A program made the position numbers and the translations under genes. The notes beneath the pieces were generated by a model, which ran no database searches, was not told the origin of the DNA, and was given only the letters and a program-made list of their open reading frames with translations. From Burkholderia singularis (lineage in GTDB: Bacteria; Pseudomonadota; Gammaproteobacteria; Burkholderiales; Burkholderiaceae), in assembly GCF_900176645.1 (NCBI RefSeq), contig NZ_FXAN01000083.1:1-64000 (forward strand): a stretch of 64,000 nt of DNA. Reading direction: 5' to 3'. Of this stretch, positions 36,088-45,246 are shown in pieces. The first letter of the stretch is position 1, and each line of letters begins with the position of its first letter.

Positions 36088-36120
36088 CGCCCTTGCCTTC
36101 TGCCGCCGCGGCGCCCTGCG

Positions 36121-38289
36121 TTACGGCCGCACCGACTCGCACCACGGCATCGGCCGCCCGATGTAATAGCCCTGCGCGTAATCGACGCCCAACGCGGTAA
36201 GCTTTTGCAGCGTCACCTCGCTATCCACGTATTCGGCAACCGTCTTGCAGTTCATCGCATGGCCGATATCGTTGATCGAGGCGACGATGTCCAGGCTCGC
36301 GGCATCGCTCGCGATATTGGCCACGAAGCTGCCGTCGATCTTCAGATACTCCACCGGCAATTGCTTCAAATAGCTGAGCGACGCGACGCCCGCGCCGAAA
36401 TCGTCGAGTGCGAACCGGCATCCGATCGCCTTGAGTTCGTTCATGAAATGCAGCGCATCAGGCAGGTTGGCAATGGCAGCCGTCTCGGTGATTTCAAAGC
36501 AGATCAGCTCCGGTGAGACACCGGTGCGCACGAACTGCTCGCACACATAGTCTAGAAAACGCTCGTCGCCGATCGACATGCCGGACAAGTTGATTGCATA
36601 TTCGGAGAAACGCCGCTGGGTCGTGCGGGCAAGCCTGTCGAGCGCGGTGCGCACAACCCAGCGGTCGATGTCCGTCACCAGCCCGTAGCGCTCCGCCGCG
36701 CGAATGAAACGGCCGGGCGACGCAACGTCGCCATGCTCGCCGAGCGAACCCATCCGCAGCAGCAGCTCCGCGCGGCTCGCGCGCTGCGGCCCGGCGTCGA
36801 TATGCCCGGCCGTGTCCACAATCGGCTGCACGTACAGGCAAAAATCGTCGTATTCGAGCGCATGCCTGACCCGCGTGCACCACGACACGTCGCTCACGTG
36901 ATGCGCAAGCTCGCGGTCGAGCGGATCGGCGCGTTGCACGCGGTTGCGCCCGCGCTCCTTCGCGACATCGCACGCAATACCCGCCAGGCGCACGGCTTCC
37001 TCGACGCGCCGCGCGCGCCCGGTCGCATCGATCAGCGCCACGCCAACGCTGACGGTGACCGAAAACGGCTGCCCTTCCCAGACGAAGACAAAGCCGTCGA
37101 TGCTGGCGCGCAAATGCTCTGCCGCGCCGTTCGCGGCGGCTTCGTCGCGCGCGGCCAGCAGCACGCAAAACTCGTCGCCGCCAAGTCGCGCGACGATGTC
37201 GCCGGGCGCGGCTCGAGCGACGAGCCGCGCCGCGATCGTGGCCAACATCGCGTCGCCCGCCGCATAGCCGCATGTATCGTTGATGATCCGAAAACGGTCG
37301 AGATCGAGAAACAACAGGGCGATCGAGCCGCGTTGCTCGTCGGCAAGCGCGGCGTCGACATGGCGCTCGAATTCCGCGCGATTCGGCAATCCGGTGAGCG
37401 GATCATGCAATGCCTGCCAGGCAAACCGTTGCATGAATTCGTGGTCCTTCACGAAGCGCTTGAGCACCCGCACACGGCCAAACCGATTTGCGTCGTTGTG
37501 CGAACCGTCTCGTGGACCGGTTGCCACGGAGGGCATATTCGATATGTTCGGCGCCGCCGGTGCACGCACCGCCGTCGCGCCCGGCGCATCGCCGCGCCGC
37601 CGCCCGTCGCCACGGAAAGCGCGGCTCGTCCCGGCTTGCTGCGCGGCCGCGTTCTGCGCCGCCGGCCGCAGCCCTGCGACGGCCGGTTTGTTGCGATAGC
37701 TCGCCGGCACAAACACGCCGACCGGCCGTTTCATTGCCGGATTCTGCCAACGCACGCATGCGAGCCGCTCGGCAACGACCTTGGCGCCGCCGCCGCACGC
37801 ACGCTCGGCTTTATCGATGAAAACCGCGAGCCGCCTGACACGCAGCGCGGATAAGCGCACCAGCGCCAACGAACCGATTGCGCCCAGCGCGAGCGCAATC
37901 AATGCCCCTTCTCGAAACGTGGAGTAAATCATGTCCCAATACGATTGCGTCGATAAAGCAGCGTCCATCCCGCCGGCCGGCTGCCCGAGTATCGAATCCA
38001 CCGCCTGTACCGGCCCCGCGGCGGACGAGCCGCACGCCGCGCCGTCTACCCAGACGGCCGGCACCATGGCGACGGGGCTCGCCGAACGCGCATCGGCGTC
38101 GCCATCGGTGTCGATCGGCGCGGCCGCATGCGCGACGCACGTGGCGCCTTGCGCGCGCGGAGCATACTTGCCCGGCAGCAGCGCGGTGCCAAGCAGGACC
38201 GTCGCGGCCGCCGCCAAGACGCTCGCGCCGGCAAGGCCCGTGCGCAGCATGCTCAGACCATCGGATAATCGGCTAGGGAGGCTGGCCAT
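36121..38289 (-). CDS. Membrane GGDEF-EAL protein (c-di-GMP turnover)
   Basis: The 722-residue protein has two N-terminal transmembrane segments (about 15-38 and 128-148) flanking a periplasmic loop of roughly 90 residues, a long low-complexity linker, a GGDEF domain and an EAL domain. The cyclase motif is intact (RLGGDEF, 368-374). The inhibitory I-site appears lost, with Ala361 where RxxD needs Arg. EAL-domain residues for metal and catalysis look present (ELLLR, INLSG, EITET, DDFGAG, LKIDGSF, AEYVDS). So it may both make and hydrolyse c-di-GMP. GGGAG before the ATG at 38289 sets the start. Its place beside an EPS locus suggests it tunes the c-di-GMP read by the local regulators. Confidence 0.92.
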   Translation of the reverse strand: MASLPSRLSDGLSMLRTGLAGASVLAAAATVLLGTALLPGKYAPRAQGATCVAHAAAPIDTDGDADARSASPVAMVPAVWVDGAACGSSAAGPVQAVDSILGQPAGGMDAALSTQSYWDMIYSTFREGALIALALGAIGSLALVRLSALRVRRLAVFIDKAERACGGGAKVVAERLACVRWQNPAMKRPVGVFVPASYRNKPAVAGLRPAAQNAAAQQAGTSRAFRGDGRRRGDAPGATAVRAPAAPNISNMPSVATGPRDGSHNDANRFGRVRVLKRFVKDHEFMQRFAWQALHDPLTGLPNRAEFERHVDAALADEQRGSIALLFLDLDRFRIINDTCGYAAGDAMLATIAARLVARAAPGDIVARLGGDEFCVLLAARDEAAANGAAEHLRASIDGFVFVWEGQPFSVTVSVGVALIDATGRARRVEEAVRLAGIACDVAKERGRNRVQRADPLDRELAHHVSDVSWCTRVRHALEYDDFCLYVQPIVDTAGHIDAGPQRASRAELLLRMGSLGEHGDVASPGRFIRAAERYGLVTDIDRWVVRTALDRLARTTQRRFSEYAINLSGMSIGDERFLDYVCEQFVRTGVSPELICFEITETAAIANLPDALHFMNELKAIGCRFALDDFGAGVASLSYLKQLPVEYLKIDGSFVANIASDAASLDIVASINDIGHAMNCKTVAEYVDSEVTLQKLTALGVDYAQGYYIGRPMPWCESVRP

Positions 38290-38775
38290 CGGGATGCTCC
38301 CGAAAAAGTAAATCGCCGGGAATTCGGCAATGCATTCGATTGACCGGCAATTCGATATTCGGATATCAATTGAATATCGATTCGCACTCACTGAAGTTTA
38401 TGCGATCATCCACGACAACCCGCATCGGGTATGTGTGGTGGATGACGCAATCGTTTCCTGGCAAATGCACGAATTCGGGCCGTGCCGTTCCGCAATCGGC
38501 GCGGCAGCGCTCATATCATCGGGTGCGAGCGCACTTAGGCAATCGTCAGTCCATACTGTAAATCAATAATCGATTAAAAATAAAAATCCCCCACGTCAAT
38601 CATCAAATTTTATTTATTAATATCGTTAATTTCGATCGATTGACTCTCGACGCTTGTATTCTCACCCACATAATGGATATTCACGATCAAATCCGTCATA
38701 TTGACGTCCGAACGGCTTCATTGCCTGCGATCACAATTGGCACAATAAATCGGCACTCACCTGCGCCGGCCGGCG
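38290..38775. other. AT-rich gap between GGDEF-EAL and YcaO genes
   Basis: No credible gene. TCGATATTC (38352-38360) and GAATATCGA (38372-38380) form a 9-bp inverted repeat about 65 bases upstream of the GGDEF-EAL start, a candidate operator. Bases 38560-38740 are strongly AT-rich (AAAAATAAAAATCCCCC and TTTTATTTATTAATAT) and could mark a lost segment of the TOMM locus, since no dehydrogenase or exporter gene follows YcaO. Confidence 0.5.
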
Positions 38776-41043
38776 TTATAGGAACAACAGCGCGCGGTTC
38801 AGCTCGGCCTCGTCACGCGCGCGCGCGCGCCAACGCGCGCGCACCGGCACCGAATACAGCCGCGCCGCGCCAAAGCGCGGCCAGAAGTGGCAAAGGCCGG
38901 GCGCGATCACCTGCACCACCGACAAGCCGATGTCGGGCCGCGTCTTGTCGACGACGAGCGTATCGATGCCCGCGGCCGACAACCGCGCGACGCACTCGTC
39001 GACACCTTGCTTCAAGTCGAAGCCCGCGCCGTGTGCCCGCGCAAACGCCGGCGCGAGCACGAGCGGCTGCGCGGAATCGGGAAACAGGAACGCGTCGGTC
39101 GCCAGCTTGTCGGCATCCCACGGCGCAGGCGCCGACGCGCCGACGTCGAGCAACTGATTCACTTCGGTCAGCGCCCGCTGCAACGCGATGCGGGCGTCGA
39201 GGTGGCAGCCGAAGCCGATCGAGAAGCGGCCCGTCGCTTCCTCGCGCGCGAGCGCCGCGAACACGGGAATGCGCAGATCGTGCGTGAGGTCCAGCGCCCA
39301 TAAGCGCCAGCCAAGCGATGCATACTCGGCGACGAGCGCATCAAAATACGGATCGGCGAAACTCGCGATATCGACACCCGGCCGGCGCAGTTCGTTGTAC
39401 CACCAGATCGCCACCGCATCGCGCTCGACCAATTCGAAGAGGCCTTGCAGGATCGCCTCCTCGATGCGTGCGCCAGCCGCACAGCCGTTCGGATTGTGGA
39501 TGCAATACGCGGTGCCGCTCGACGCAGGCGTCTCCGCATAGCAATAGCTAAGCGGCACCAGCCGGCGCGCGCCGGTGGCAAGTGACCATGCGGGCGTCCA
39601 GTCGATCACGCTGTCCGGTGTGAAGCGTTCGGGAACCTGCTTGCGCGGATCGTCGGTGGTTCGATTTTGCTGCTCACGCTGCTCGAACTGGCGCTCGCTG
39701 AATTGCTGCAGCGCATTGACGTCTATCGGCGTACAACCTGGCGGCGCATGCGCGGCGAGTTCGGCGAGGCTGCCGCGTATCGCCGCTTCGTCCCCTTGAT
39801 ACACGCCGCTGAAGCGTTCGAGCGCTTCGGCCAGCGCGCTCGCGCGCGCCTGCGCATCGCTTGCGCCCTTGCCGGAGCTGAGCTTGTCGAAGCGATTCTC
39901 GCGCGGCGGCGCCTCACGCGGACAAACCAGATAGCCCGCGACATAGACGTGCCGGTTCCCGGCGTTGCGCCCCGGCATCGGATGCAGATAGACGACCGGT
40001 CCGCTGACGGGCGAAATCAGGTGCTTATAGCGCTCGAAAAACTCGGTGGCGGTCAACGTGCGATAGCCGCCTTCGCGCGGCACGGCCGTATCGACCGAGG
40101 CGAGCGCGACCGGCCGCTCGGCCTGCTCGCGCATCCACGCCGGGTTCGCGCAACGCGGACACTGCGCGCGCCTGATCACGCGATGCGCGACGCTCGCGAG
40201 CGTGTCGACGCGCAGCGATACGATCCGCGCGGCCGCCGCCCGGCGACGCTCGGCGCTCACCGCGAACTGCTCGACGGCCGACGCGACAAGCGCGGCCACG
40301 GCAGCCGCGCTCGCCCGGCTGCGCACGGGCGGCGGGCGCACGGCATCGTGGCCGTGAAGACGCGCGAGCAGCGTCTCGACCGGCCGGTTCAGCGACGTCC
40401 AGTAACGCACACATTCGATACAGGGCCGATCGTCCACGGTATCGGCCGCCGCGCCGGCCGGCGCCGACAGCGGGCCGATCAACGGCCCGAGCAGCGGTTC
40501 GACGCGATCAGGCACGACGATGAACAACGCACCGCCGCGCGCCGCCGCACGTTCGGCCGCCGCGGCAAGCTCGGGGCGGTCGTAGCCTTCGGTCAACGCG
40601 ACGACGAGCGGTGCGTGCGGCGTCACCCTGATGCCAGCCGCGGCCAATGCGTCGAGTTGAGCGGCCGGGTCTACGCCGAACGCCTCGACACTTACCGCGA
40701 GCTGCGATGCGATGCCGGCCGCGGCCGCGCCGTCAACGCCCGTGCGCTCGAAGAAGCCCGCCGCGATATCGCGCTCGCCCGGCGCGTCGGCGCTCACATA
40801 ACCGCGCCGTACCAGATGATCGAGCGCCGCCAGCAACTGCCAGTCTGAAAACCGCCCGGCGAGCGCCGCGAACATCTGCGCGATCGACAAGCCGTCGCGC
40901 ATGCACGCGGCCAGTGCGGGAAACACGGCGCCCGGCAGCGCCGCGCGCCGGAACTCGTCGACGACGTACAGCACGTCCGGGCCGGCGTCGAGCACGAGCA
41001 AATGCGGCTTGAAGCGCAGCACGCGCGAGAAATCATCGAGCAT
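38776..41043 (-). CDS. TOMM cyclodehydratase: fused ThiF-like leader-binding and YcaO domains
   Basis: The 755-residue protein fuses the two halves of an azoline-forming cyclodehydratase. The N-terminal part (about 1-300) resembles the ocin-ThiF-like partner that binds the precursor leader, with Cys208, Cys211, Cys295 and Cys298 as a probable zinc tetrad (CIEC, CPRC). The C-terminal YcaO domain (about 370-755) shows the ATP-binding pattern SSGKGASDAQA, ALAEALERF and LQGLFELVERDAV. It would phosphorylate the backbone amide and cyclise Cys/Ser/Thr residues. The C terminus NRALLFL lacks the PxPxP ending common in TOMM YcaO proteins. GGAG precedes the ATG. It is the last gene of the TOMM locus. 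Confidence 0.9.
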   Translation of the reverse strand: MLDDFSRVLRFKPHLLVLDAGPDVLYVVDEFRRAALPGAVFPALAACMRDGLSIAQMFAALAGRFSDWQLLAALDHLVRRGYVSADAPGERDIAAGFFERTGVDGAAAAGIASQLAVSVEAFGVDPAAQLDALAAAGIRVTPHAPLVVALTEGYDRPELAAAAERAAARGGALFIVVPDRVEPLLGPLIGPLSAPAGAAADTVDDRPCIECVRYWTSLNRPVETLLARLHGHDAVRPPPVRSRASAAAVAALVASAVEQFAVSAERRRAAAARIVSLRVDTLASVAHRVIRRAQCPRCANPAWMREQAERPVALASVDTAVPREGGYRTLTATEFFERYKHLISPVSGPVVYLHPMPGRNAGNRHVYVAGYLVCPREAPPRENRFDKLSSGKGASDAQARASALAEALERFSGVYQGDEAAIRGSLAELAAHAPPGCTPIDVNALQQFSERQFEQREQQNRTTDDPRKQVPERFTPDSVIDWTPAWSLATGARRLVPLSYCYAETPASSGTAYCIHNPNGCAAGARIEEAILQGLFELVERDAVAIWWYNELRRPGVDIASFADPYFDALVAEYASLGWRLWALDLTHDLRIPVFAALAREEATGRFSIGFGCHLDARIALQRALTEVNQLLDVGASAPAPWDADKLATDAFLFPDSAQPLVLAPAFARAHGAGFDLKQGVDECVARLSAAGIDTLVVDKTRPDIGLSVVQVIAPGLCHFWPRFGAARLYSVPVRARWRARARDEAELNRALLFL

Positions 41044-41079
41044 GGTTGCTCCACAGGTAAGGCCGCCATCAAAACAAAC

Positions 41080-41106
41080 GGCGCAGCCCGTGCTTCGGGC
41101 TGCGCC
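41080..41106 (-). terminator. Terminator-like hairpin between TOMM precursors and YcaO
   Basis: GGCGCAGCCCG and CGGGCTGCGCC form a perfect 11-bp stem with a 5-base loop. On the minus strand it is followed by GTTTGTTTTG. It lies 20 bases past the second precursor gene and before the cyclodehydratase. It is probably an incomplete terminator that gives more precursor than enzyme. Confidence 0.75.
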
Positions 41107-41125
41107 ATCTCATTGCATACATCGG

Positions 41126-41476
41126 TCAGCAGCAGGAGAACAGATAGGCGGGGCCCGAATCGTTATACGCGGCAAGCGCGATCGCTTGCTCGGCAAGCTC
41201 GGGCCGTTTCGGCACGCCGAATGTGATCGCGTTGCGCGGCAAATTCCAGCGTTGCGCTTGCGCATCCCATCCGCATTCCGGCCCGGCCTCGGTAATCTTC
41301 AAATCGACGATCCACGGGCAGCGGTAGTTGAGATAACGCTCGATCGCGTCTTGAGGGTTCTCGAGCAACGCCGCCTTGAACACGGGGTCGCGCCACGATA
41401 GCGCGATCGCGCGAAGATAGACCTCCTGAAACTCGAGCAACGAATACTGGGTAGGAACTGCGTTGTCCAATGCCAT
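41126..41476 (-). CDS. TOMM precursor peptide, BMA_0021/BMA_0022 family (Cys-ending core)
   Basis: The 116-residue protein is a leader-rich RiPP precursor of the Burkholderia BMA_0021/BMA_0022 type, whose long leader is distantly like nitrile-hydratase alpha subunits. Residues 1-100 include FQEVYLRAIALSWRDPVFKA and NPQDAIERYLNYRCPW. The shared element IALAAYN precedes a short C-terminal core, SGPAYLFSCC, rich in cyclisable Ser and Cys. AGGAG seven bases before the ATG marks strong translation. A second precursor lies upstream and YcaO downstream. The leader cleavage point is not known; a site after AAYN or near it is an inference. Confidence 0.85.
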   Translation of the reverse strand: MALDNAVPTQYSLLEFQEVYLRAIALSWRDPVFKAALLENPQDAIERYLNYRCPWIVDLKITEAGPECGWDAQAQRWNLPRNAITFGVPKRPELAEQAIALAAYNDSGPAYLFSCC

Positions 41477-41491
41477 GTTGGTTCTCCTGAA

Positions 41492-41839
41492 TCAACGCCC
41501 GAACGGCGTGAGATTTCTGCTGTTGTATGCGGCCAGCGCGACAGCCTCCTGATCCTGCGGCGGCGCGGGCGGCAGCACGAGTTCGAGCACGTTGTTTTTG
41601 ATGCATGTCCAGCCGGCTGTCGTCTCAGGCGTCCAGGTCGCGGTTTCGGCCACCGCCTTCAGATCCACCGGCAGAGGAAAGCGGTAATCGAATTTATCGT
41701 GCAACGCCTTGACCGGATCGGCCAATAGCTGGTCGAGATAATCCTTGTCGTTCCAGGCCACGGCAATCGCTCTGATCACAGCCGCACGGAACTCCAGAAA
41801 TTGCTCGTAAGTGGGTAAGTTAGCGCTATGGTCCATCAT
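41492..41839 (-). CDS. TOMM precursor peptide, BMA_0021/BMA_0022 family (Ser/Thr core)
   Basis: The 115-residue protein is homologous to the precursor 15 bases downstream: FRAAVIRAIAVAWNDKDYLD, DPVKALHDKFDYRFPLPVDL and VALAAYN align with it. The C-terminal core is SRNLTPFGR, which has one Ser and one Thr and no Cys, so the two peptides would give different products. Starts at 41839 and 41836 are both ATG; the GAGAG upstream suits the second better. It overlaps the end of the broken kinase gene by 14 bases, suggesting coupling. The different cores hint at a two-component product. Confidence 0.83.
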   Translation of the reverse strand: MMDHSANLPTYEQFLEFRAAVIRAIAVAWNDKDYLDQLLADPVKALHDKFDYRFPLPVDLKAVAETATWTPETTAGWTCIKNNVLELVLPPAPPQDQEAVALAAYNSRNLTPFGR

Positions 41840-43798
41840 ATGCTCTCGAGGTTGAATAACGTTCTAGCTGGAACTCGCGCAGCTGATGCTGCGCTTTCTT
41901 CATGATCCGGTGCATGCCTTGCTGCGTTGCGATCGTCTCAACCTGGGCGCAAAGCGCATCGACGTCGTCGTCAGGGCAGCGCTCGCGAACCTCATGCAAG
42001 CAGCGCGCCTTCTTCAGCAGCAGCTCCGCTACGTAAAAGCGCTCACCCGTCACGTCGGCAAGCGCGAGGCACGCATCGAGCGTCTCGACGGCCGCGCCCC
42101 AGTTGCCGTGCGCCGCGTCGATATCGGCAATGACCGATTCGTAATAAGTCAGACCGAGCCGGCAACCCGCCGCGTACAGCGCGGCAACGTTCGCGGCAGC
42201 CGCGTCGCGATCGCCGTCGCACCATGCTTGAACGACCGCCGCATAACTTTCGACCGCGCTCATTCCATAGCGTCGCGCGAGGCTCAGCAGCACATCCAGC
42301 GTATCGCGCGCCCCGTCGCGATCACCGACGGTCTGCTGCATCCGCGACAGATACATCAGCGTCACGCCGATCGTCGGCAAATGGTCGGTGCAGGTCGCCC
42401 GCTCGACCGCCTCGCGCGCGACCGAAAGCGTGCGCTCGACATCGTCGTCGATGTCGAGCAATACGCTCGCCTGCGCCGACAACGCCCACGCCCGCGTGTC
42501 GAGCCCGAGCACGTAGCGGTGGTCGGCGTCGCGCCACGGGTCATACGCGGTGCTCGCCTTATTGAGCGCTTCGAGCGCCTGCGACGCGTAGCCGTCGATC
42601 CATAAACCGATGCCGCGCAGCGCGTCGGCGGCAACGACCAGATCCGCGCGCGCCGACAAGCGTGCCAGCTCCGACAACCGGTCGGTGGTTTCGCGCACCG
42701 CCGCGGCATCACGTGCCACATGCGAGTAAAGCGCGATGGTGCCCAACGCGCTCGCCGCGGCTTGCGGATCGGAAAGCGCGGCCACGCGCGCGAGCACGCG
42801 GTCCGTGTGCTCGCGCACGCGCGGGTCGCCCCAGCCGTCGCGCGCCATTTGCGCATGCGCGAGGATCAAGTCGGTCTCGACCGCGTCCTTGTCGAGATCC
42901 GGATAGTCGCAGTGCAGCAGCCAGCCCCGCACCGCGCCCGCATAGCGAAGCGCGTCGTCGTGAAGCGAACGCTCGAGCGAACGCCGCGCCGCGTCGATGC
43001 CGTGCGGCACGGCATCCGCATACGCATGCGCGCTCGCAGCTGGTACAAGACGTCCGCGACGCTTGCGCCTTGCATCACCGGATGCCCGGTCAGACACTCG
43101 ATCACCATCAGCCCCCACGCGTAGAAATCGCTCTTCGCGGTCGGAGGCTCGCCGCGAAGCTGCTCGGGCGCGCAATATTGCGGCGAGCCGAGCACTTCGG
43201 TCGCCGCGGTCAGCGTCAGTTCGTCGGCGGCGCGCGCGTCGGGCAGCAGCGCCCCTATGCCGAAATCGAGAATTTTCGCGCACGGCTCGCCGTCGATCGT
43301 CGTCACCATCACGTTCTGCGGCTTCAAATCGCGATGCACGACGCCATTGCCGTGCGCATGCGCGAGCCCGTCCAGCACTTGCGCCATCAGCACGCCCGTC
43401 GTCTCGGCCTGCAACGCGCCGTCGGCTGACAACAACGCGCGCAGCGTGCGGCCCGCGACATGCTCGAACACCGCGAACAACCGGCCGTCGGCAGTCTCCC
43501 CGCTGTCGAGCAGCGCGACGACGTTCGGATGCGACAGCCGCGCACACAATTCGAGTTCACGAAGAAAGCGGGTGCGCTCGCGCCCGGTGCGCGGCGCGTC
43601 ATCGCGCAACAGCTTGATCGCGACACGCCGCGCCGTATCGAGCCGGATCGCCTCGTAGACGCATCCCGCGCCGCCCTCGCCGAGCACCGCGCCCAAACGA
43701 TAGCGATGCATGCCCTGCAGTTCCACGCCTTCGTCCGGAAACGGTCGCGGATCACGCAGGCAAATACTTTTGCGTCCAGCCAAAACCGACTTTCCCAT
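41826..43798 (-). pseudogene. TOMM-system kinase/cyclase fusion gene with the middle deleted and frame lost
   Basis: From 43798 the reading gives an intact Ser/Thr kinase domain: GEGGAGCVYEAIR, VAIKLLRD, HRDLKPQN, DFGIGALL, APEQLRG, DFYAWGLMVIECLTGHPVMQ. Near 43035 the frame changes. Beyond it, in another frame to 41826, lies a helical repeat region of about 400 residues (from SAHAYADAVPHGIDAARRSL to ERYSTSRAYDGP). In the known TOMM kinase/cyclase fusion family a nucleotide cyclase and an AAA-type ATPase lie between these parts, and neither is present. I infer one out-of-frame deletion. The kinase could still be made as a 310-residue protein ending at 42866. It follows the FHA gene by 10 bases. 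Confidence 0.78.
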
Positions 43799-43808
43799 GA
43801 AACGCCGC

Positions 43809-44822
43809 TCAGCTCGAAACGATGGAATAAAGGGAGGCTGGCGGGCCGTCGATGGTGGCCGGCCCGGCCGGCGCGTCGAAAGGGTCGGCCAAACAGGGCG
43901 ACTGGCACTCGAGCCGGTCGCCGCGCATGACGCGAAACGCCAGCGCACCGAAGCGCACGCCGCCGCGGCGACGCTCGACGAGTTCAGGTGAGCCGGCGGA
44001 CAGAAGCGGCATGAATTGCGAACGGGCGCGATAGATCTGCACATTGACGTGCGATTCGTCGAGTCCGAGCATCCGCGCGAGCGTATCAAGCTCGATCCAG
44101 CCTTGCGATGCGGTGTCGTATCCCGCCCGCGCGTCGGAGAACCGCGCCCGCGCAAGCGTCACGAGGCAGTAGTGGTGCGCACGCGCGCCCAGGTCGATCG
44201 CGCCGCCGCGCGTATGCAGCATCGCGCTCACGTGCTCCTCATCGCGGCTCACGACGAAATCGACACGTTGCGGCAACGCCACGGCCTGCGCCGCACGCGG
44301 CAGCGCGCCCGTTTCGTTCCAGTGCGCAAGCACCAGTTGCCAAGCGAAATCACCGCAAATCACGGTGTCGCCGTCGCGCAACATGCGCGGCGGTGCCGTG
44401 TCGTCGCATAGCCAGTCGCCGTGCGCGGAGCGCGACACAGTGATCTTCGTGCCCGGCAGCGCGTGCGCGTGCTCGAGCCTGATCGGCGGTGCGGGCGGAT
44501 GCAGCGGCCAAAGCATGTCGACAGGCTCGCCCAGCTGGCGGATGCGCCAGCGCACCGAGCCGGCGCTGCCGAGCTGGATCAGATCGCCCTCGCGCAACAC
44601 CACCCGCTCGCCCGCGCCGACGAGCGCGCCCGATACGAATGTGCCGTTGCGGCTATGGTCGTGCAGCTCCCACTGCCCCGCGGCCCAGCAGATGCTCGCA
44701 TGGACGCGCGACACATAGGAATCGGTAAGCACCGTGTCGCAACGCAACGGATCGCGCCCTAACACGTGATGCGCGCGCAACAGACAAAGCTGCCCTGACA
44801 AACCATTTTCAAGCAACGCCAT
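43809..44822 (-). CDS. FHA domain protein of the TOMM locus
   Basis: The 337-residue protein has an N-terminal FHA phosphothreonine-binding domain (about 15-100): LGRDPLRCDTVLTDSYVSRV is the binding loop with the conserved Ser and Arg, and HDHSRNGTFVSG completes it. The C-terminal half (about 230-310) includes WIELDTLARMLGLDESHVNV, similar to a winged-helix DNA-binding domain as in OmpR-type regulators. It is the first gene of the TOMM transcript, next to a Ser/Thr kinase, so it probably reads that kinase's phosphorylation and may regulate the locus. The kinase's partner domains are lost here, which may leave it without input. Confidence 0.85.
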   Translation of the reverse strand: MALLENGLSGQLCLLRAHHVLGRDPLRCDTVLTDSYVSRVHASICWAAGQWELHDHSRNGTFVSGALVGAGERVVLREGDLIQLGSAGSVRWRIRQLGEPVDMLWPLHPPAPPIRLEHAHALPGTKITVSRSAHGDWLCDDTAPPRMLRDGDTVICGDFAWQLVLAHWNETGALPRAAQAVALPQRVDFVVSRDEEHVSAMLHTRGGAIDLGARAHHYCLVTLARARFSDARAGYDTASQGWIELDTLARMLGLDESHVNVQIYRARSQFMPLLSAGSPELVERRRGGVRFGALAFRVMRGDRLECQSPCLADPFDAPAGPATIDGPPASLYSIVSS

Positions 44823-45246
44823 TTCGACGGCCCATAGAAAAAACGCACGACATTCCGCCGGCCCAGCAGAGGAAGGTCGTGCTGTTTATGTGAACGATTG
44901 ACGGTCAAATGTTGAATTCTGTTAAATCATAGGCAAGTGTGAGAGGGTCGACAAGACTGTGGGCGATGCGATCGCGCTCGCCGGCCAAATCGTTCGGATT
45001 TGTTTCGTCGGCACAGCGTTGCCCCGAAATGAAGACGCGAACCGGACGAAATCATGAACAAATCACCACCCCGGCCCGCTTTTCGTCAGCAAATAGAAAG
45101 CCGGCGGCTTGCGTAATCAAATGTAATGGATTTCATCGAAGCGCCGCCGTAACGTTCGTGATGTCGGAAACGACACGGGCCGGCAACAAAGAAGTGAGTT
45201 CTTGCATGTAGACGTGCGGGAAATCGCGAGTAGAGACCAACCAACC
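44823..45246. promoter_or_regulatory. Divergent gap upstream of the TOMM locus
   Basis: No credible gene. An AT-rich patch (44890-44940, TCAAATGTTGAATTCTGTTAAATC) lies at promoter distance for the minus-strand FHA gene. A GGCAC-N4-TTGC string at 45010-45022 looks like a sigma-54 promoter but its spacing is one base short. The 3' part is mixed-composition DNA leading to the next gene. Confidence 0.4.

Noticed and set aside
38330..38569. A 79-codon plus-strand frame upstream of the GGDEF-EAL gene
   Set aside because: No ribosome binding site, no family resemblance, and it spans the likely promoter of the opposite gene.
45010..45022. GGCAC-N4-TTGC resembling a sigma-54 promoter
   Set aside because: The GG and GC elements are separated by 9 bases instead of the required 10, and no sigma-54 gene context is near.
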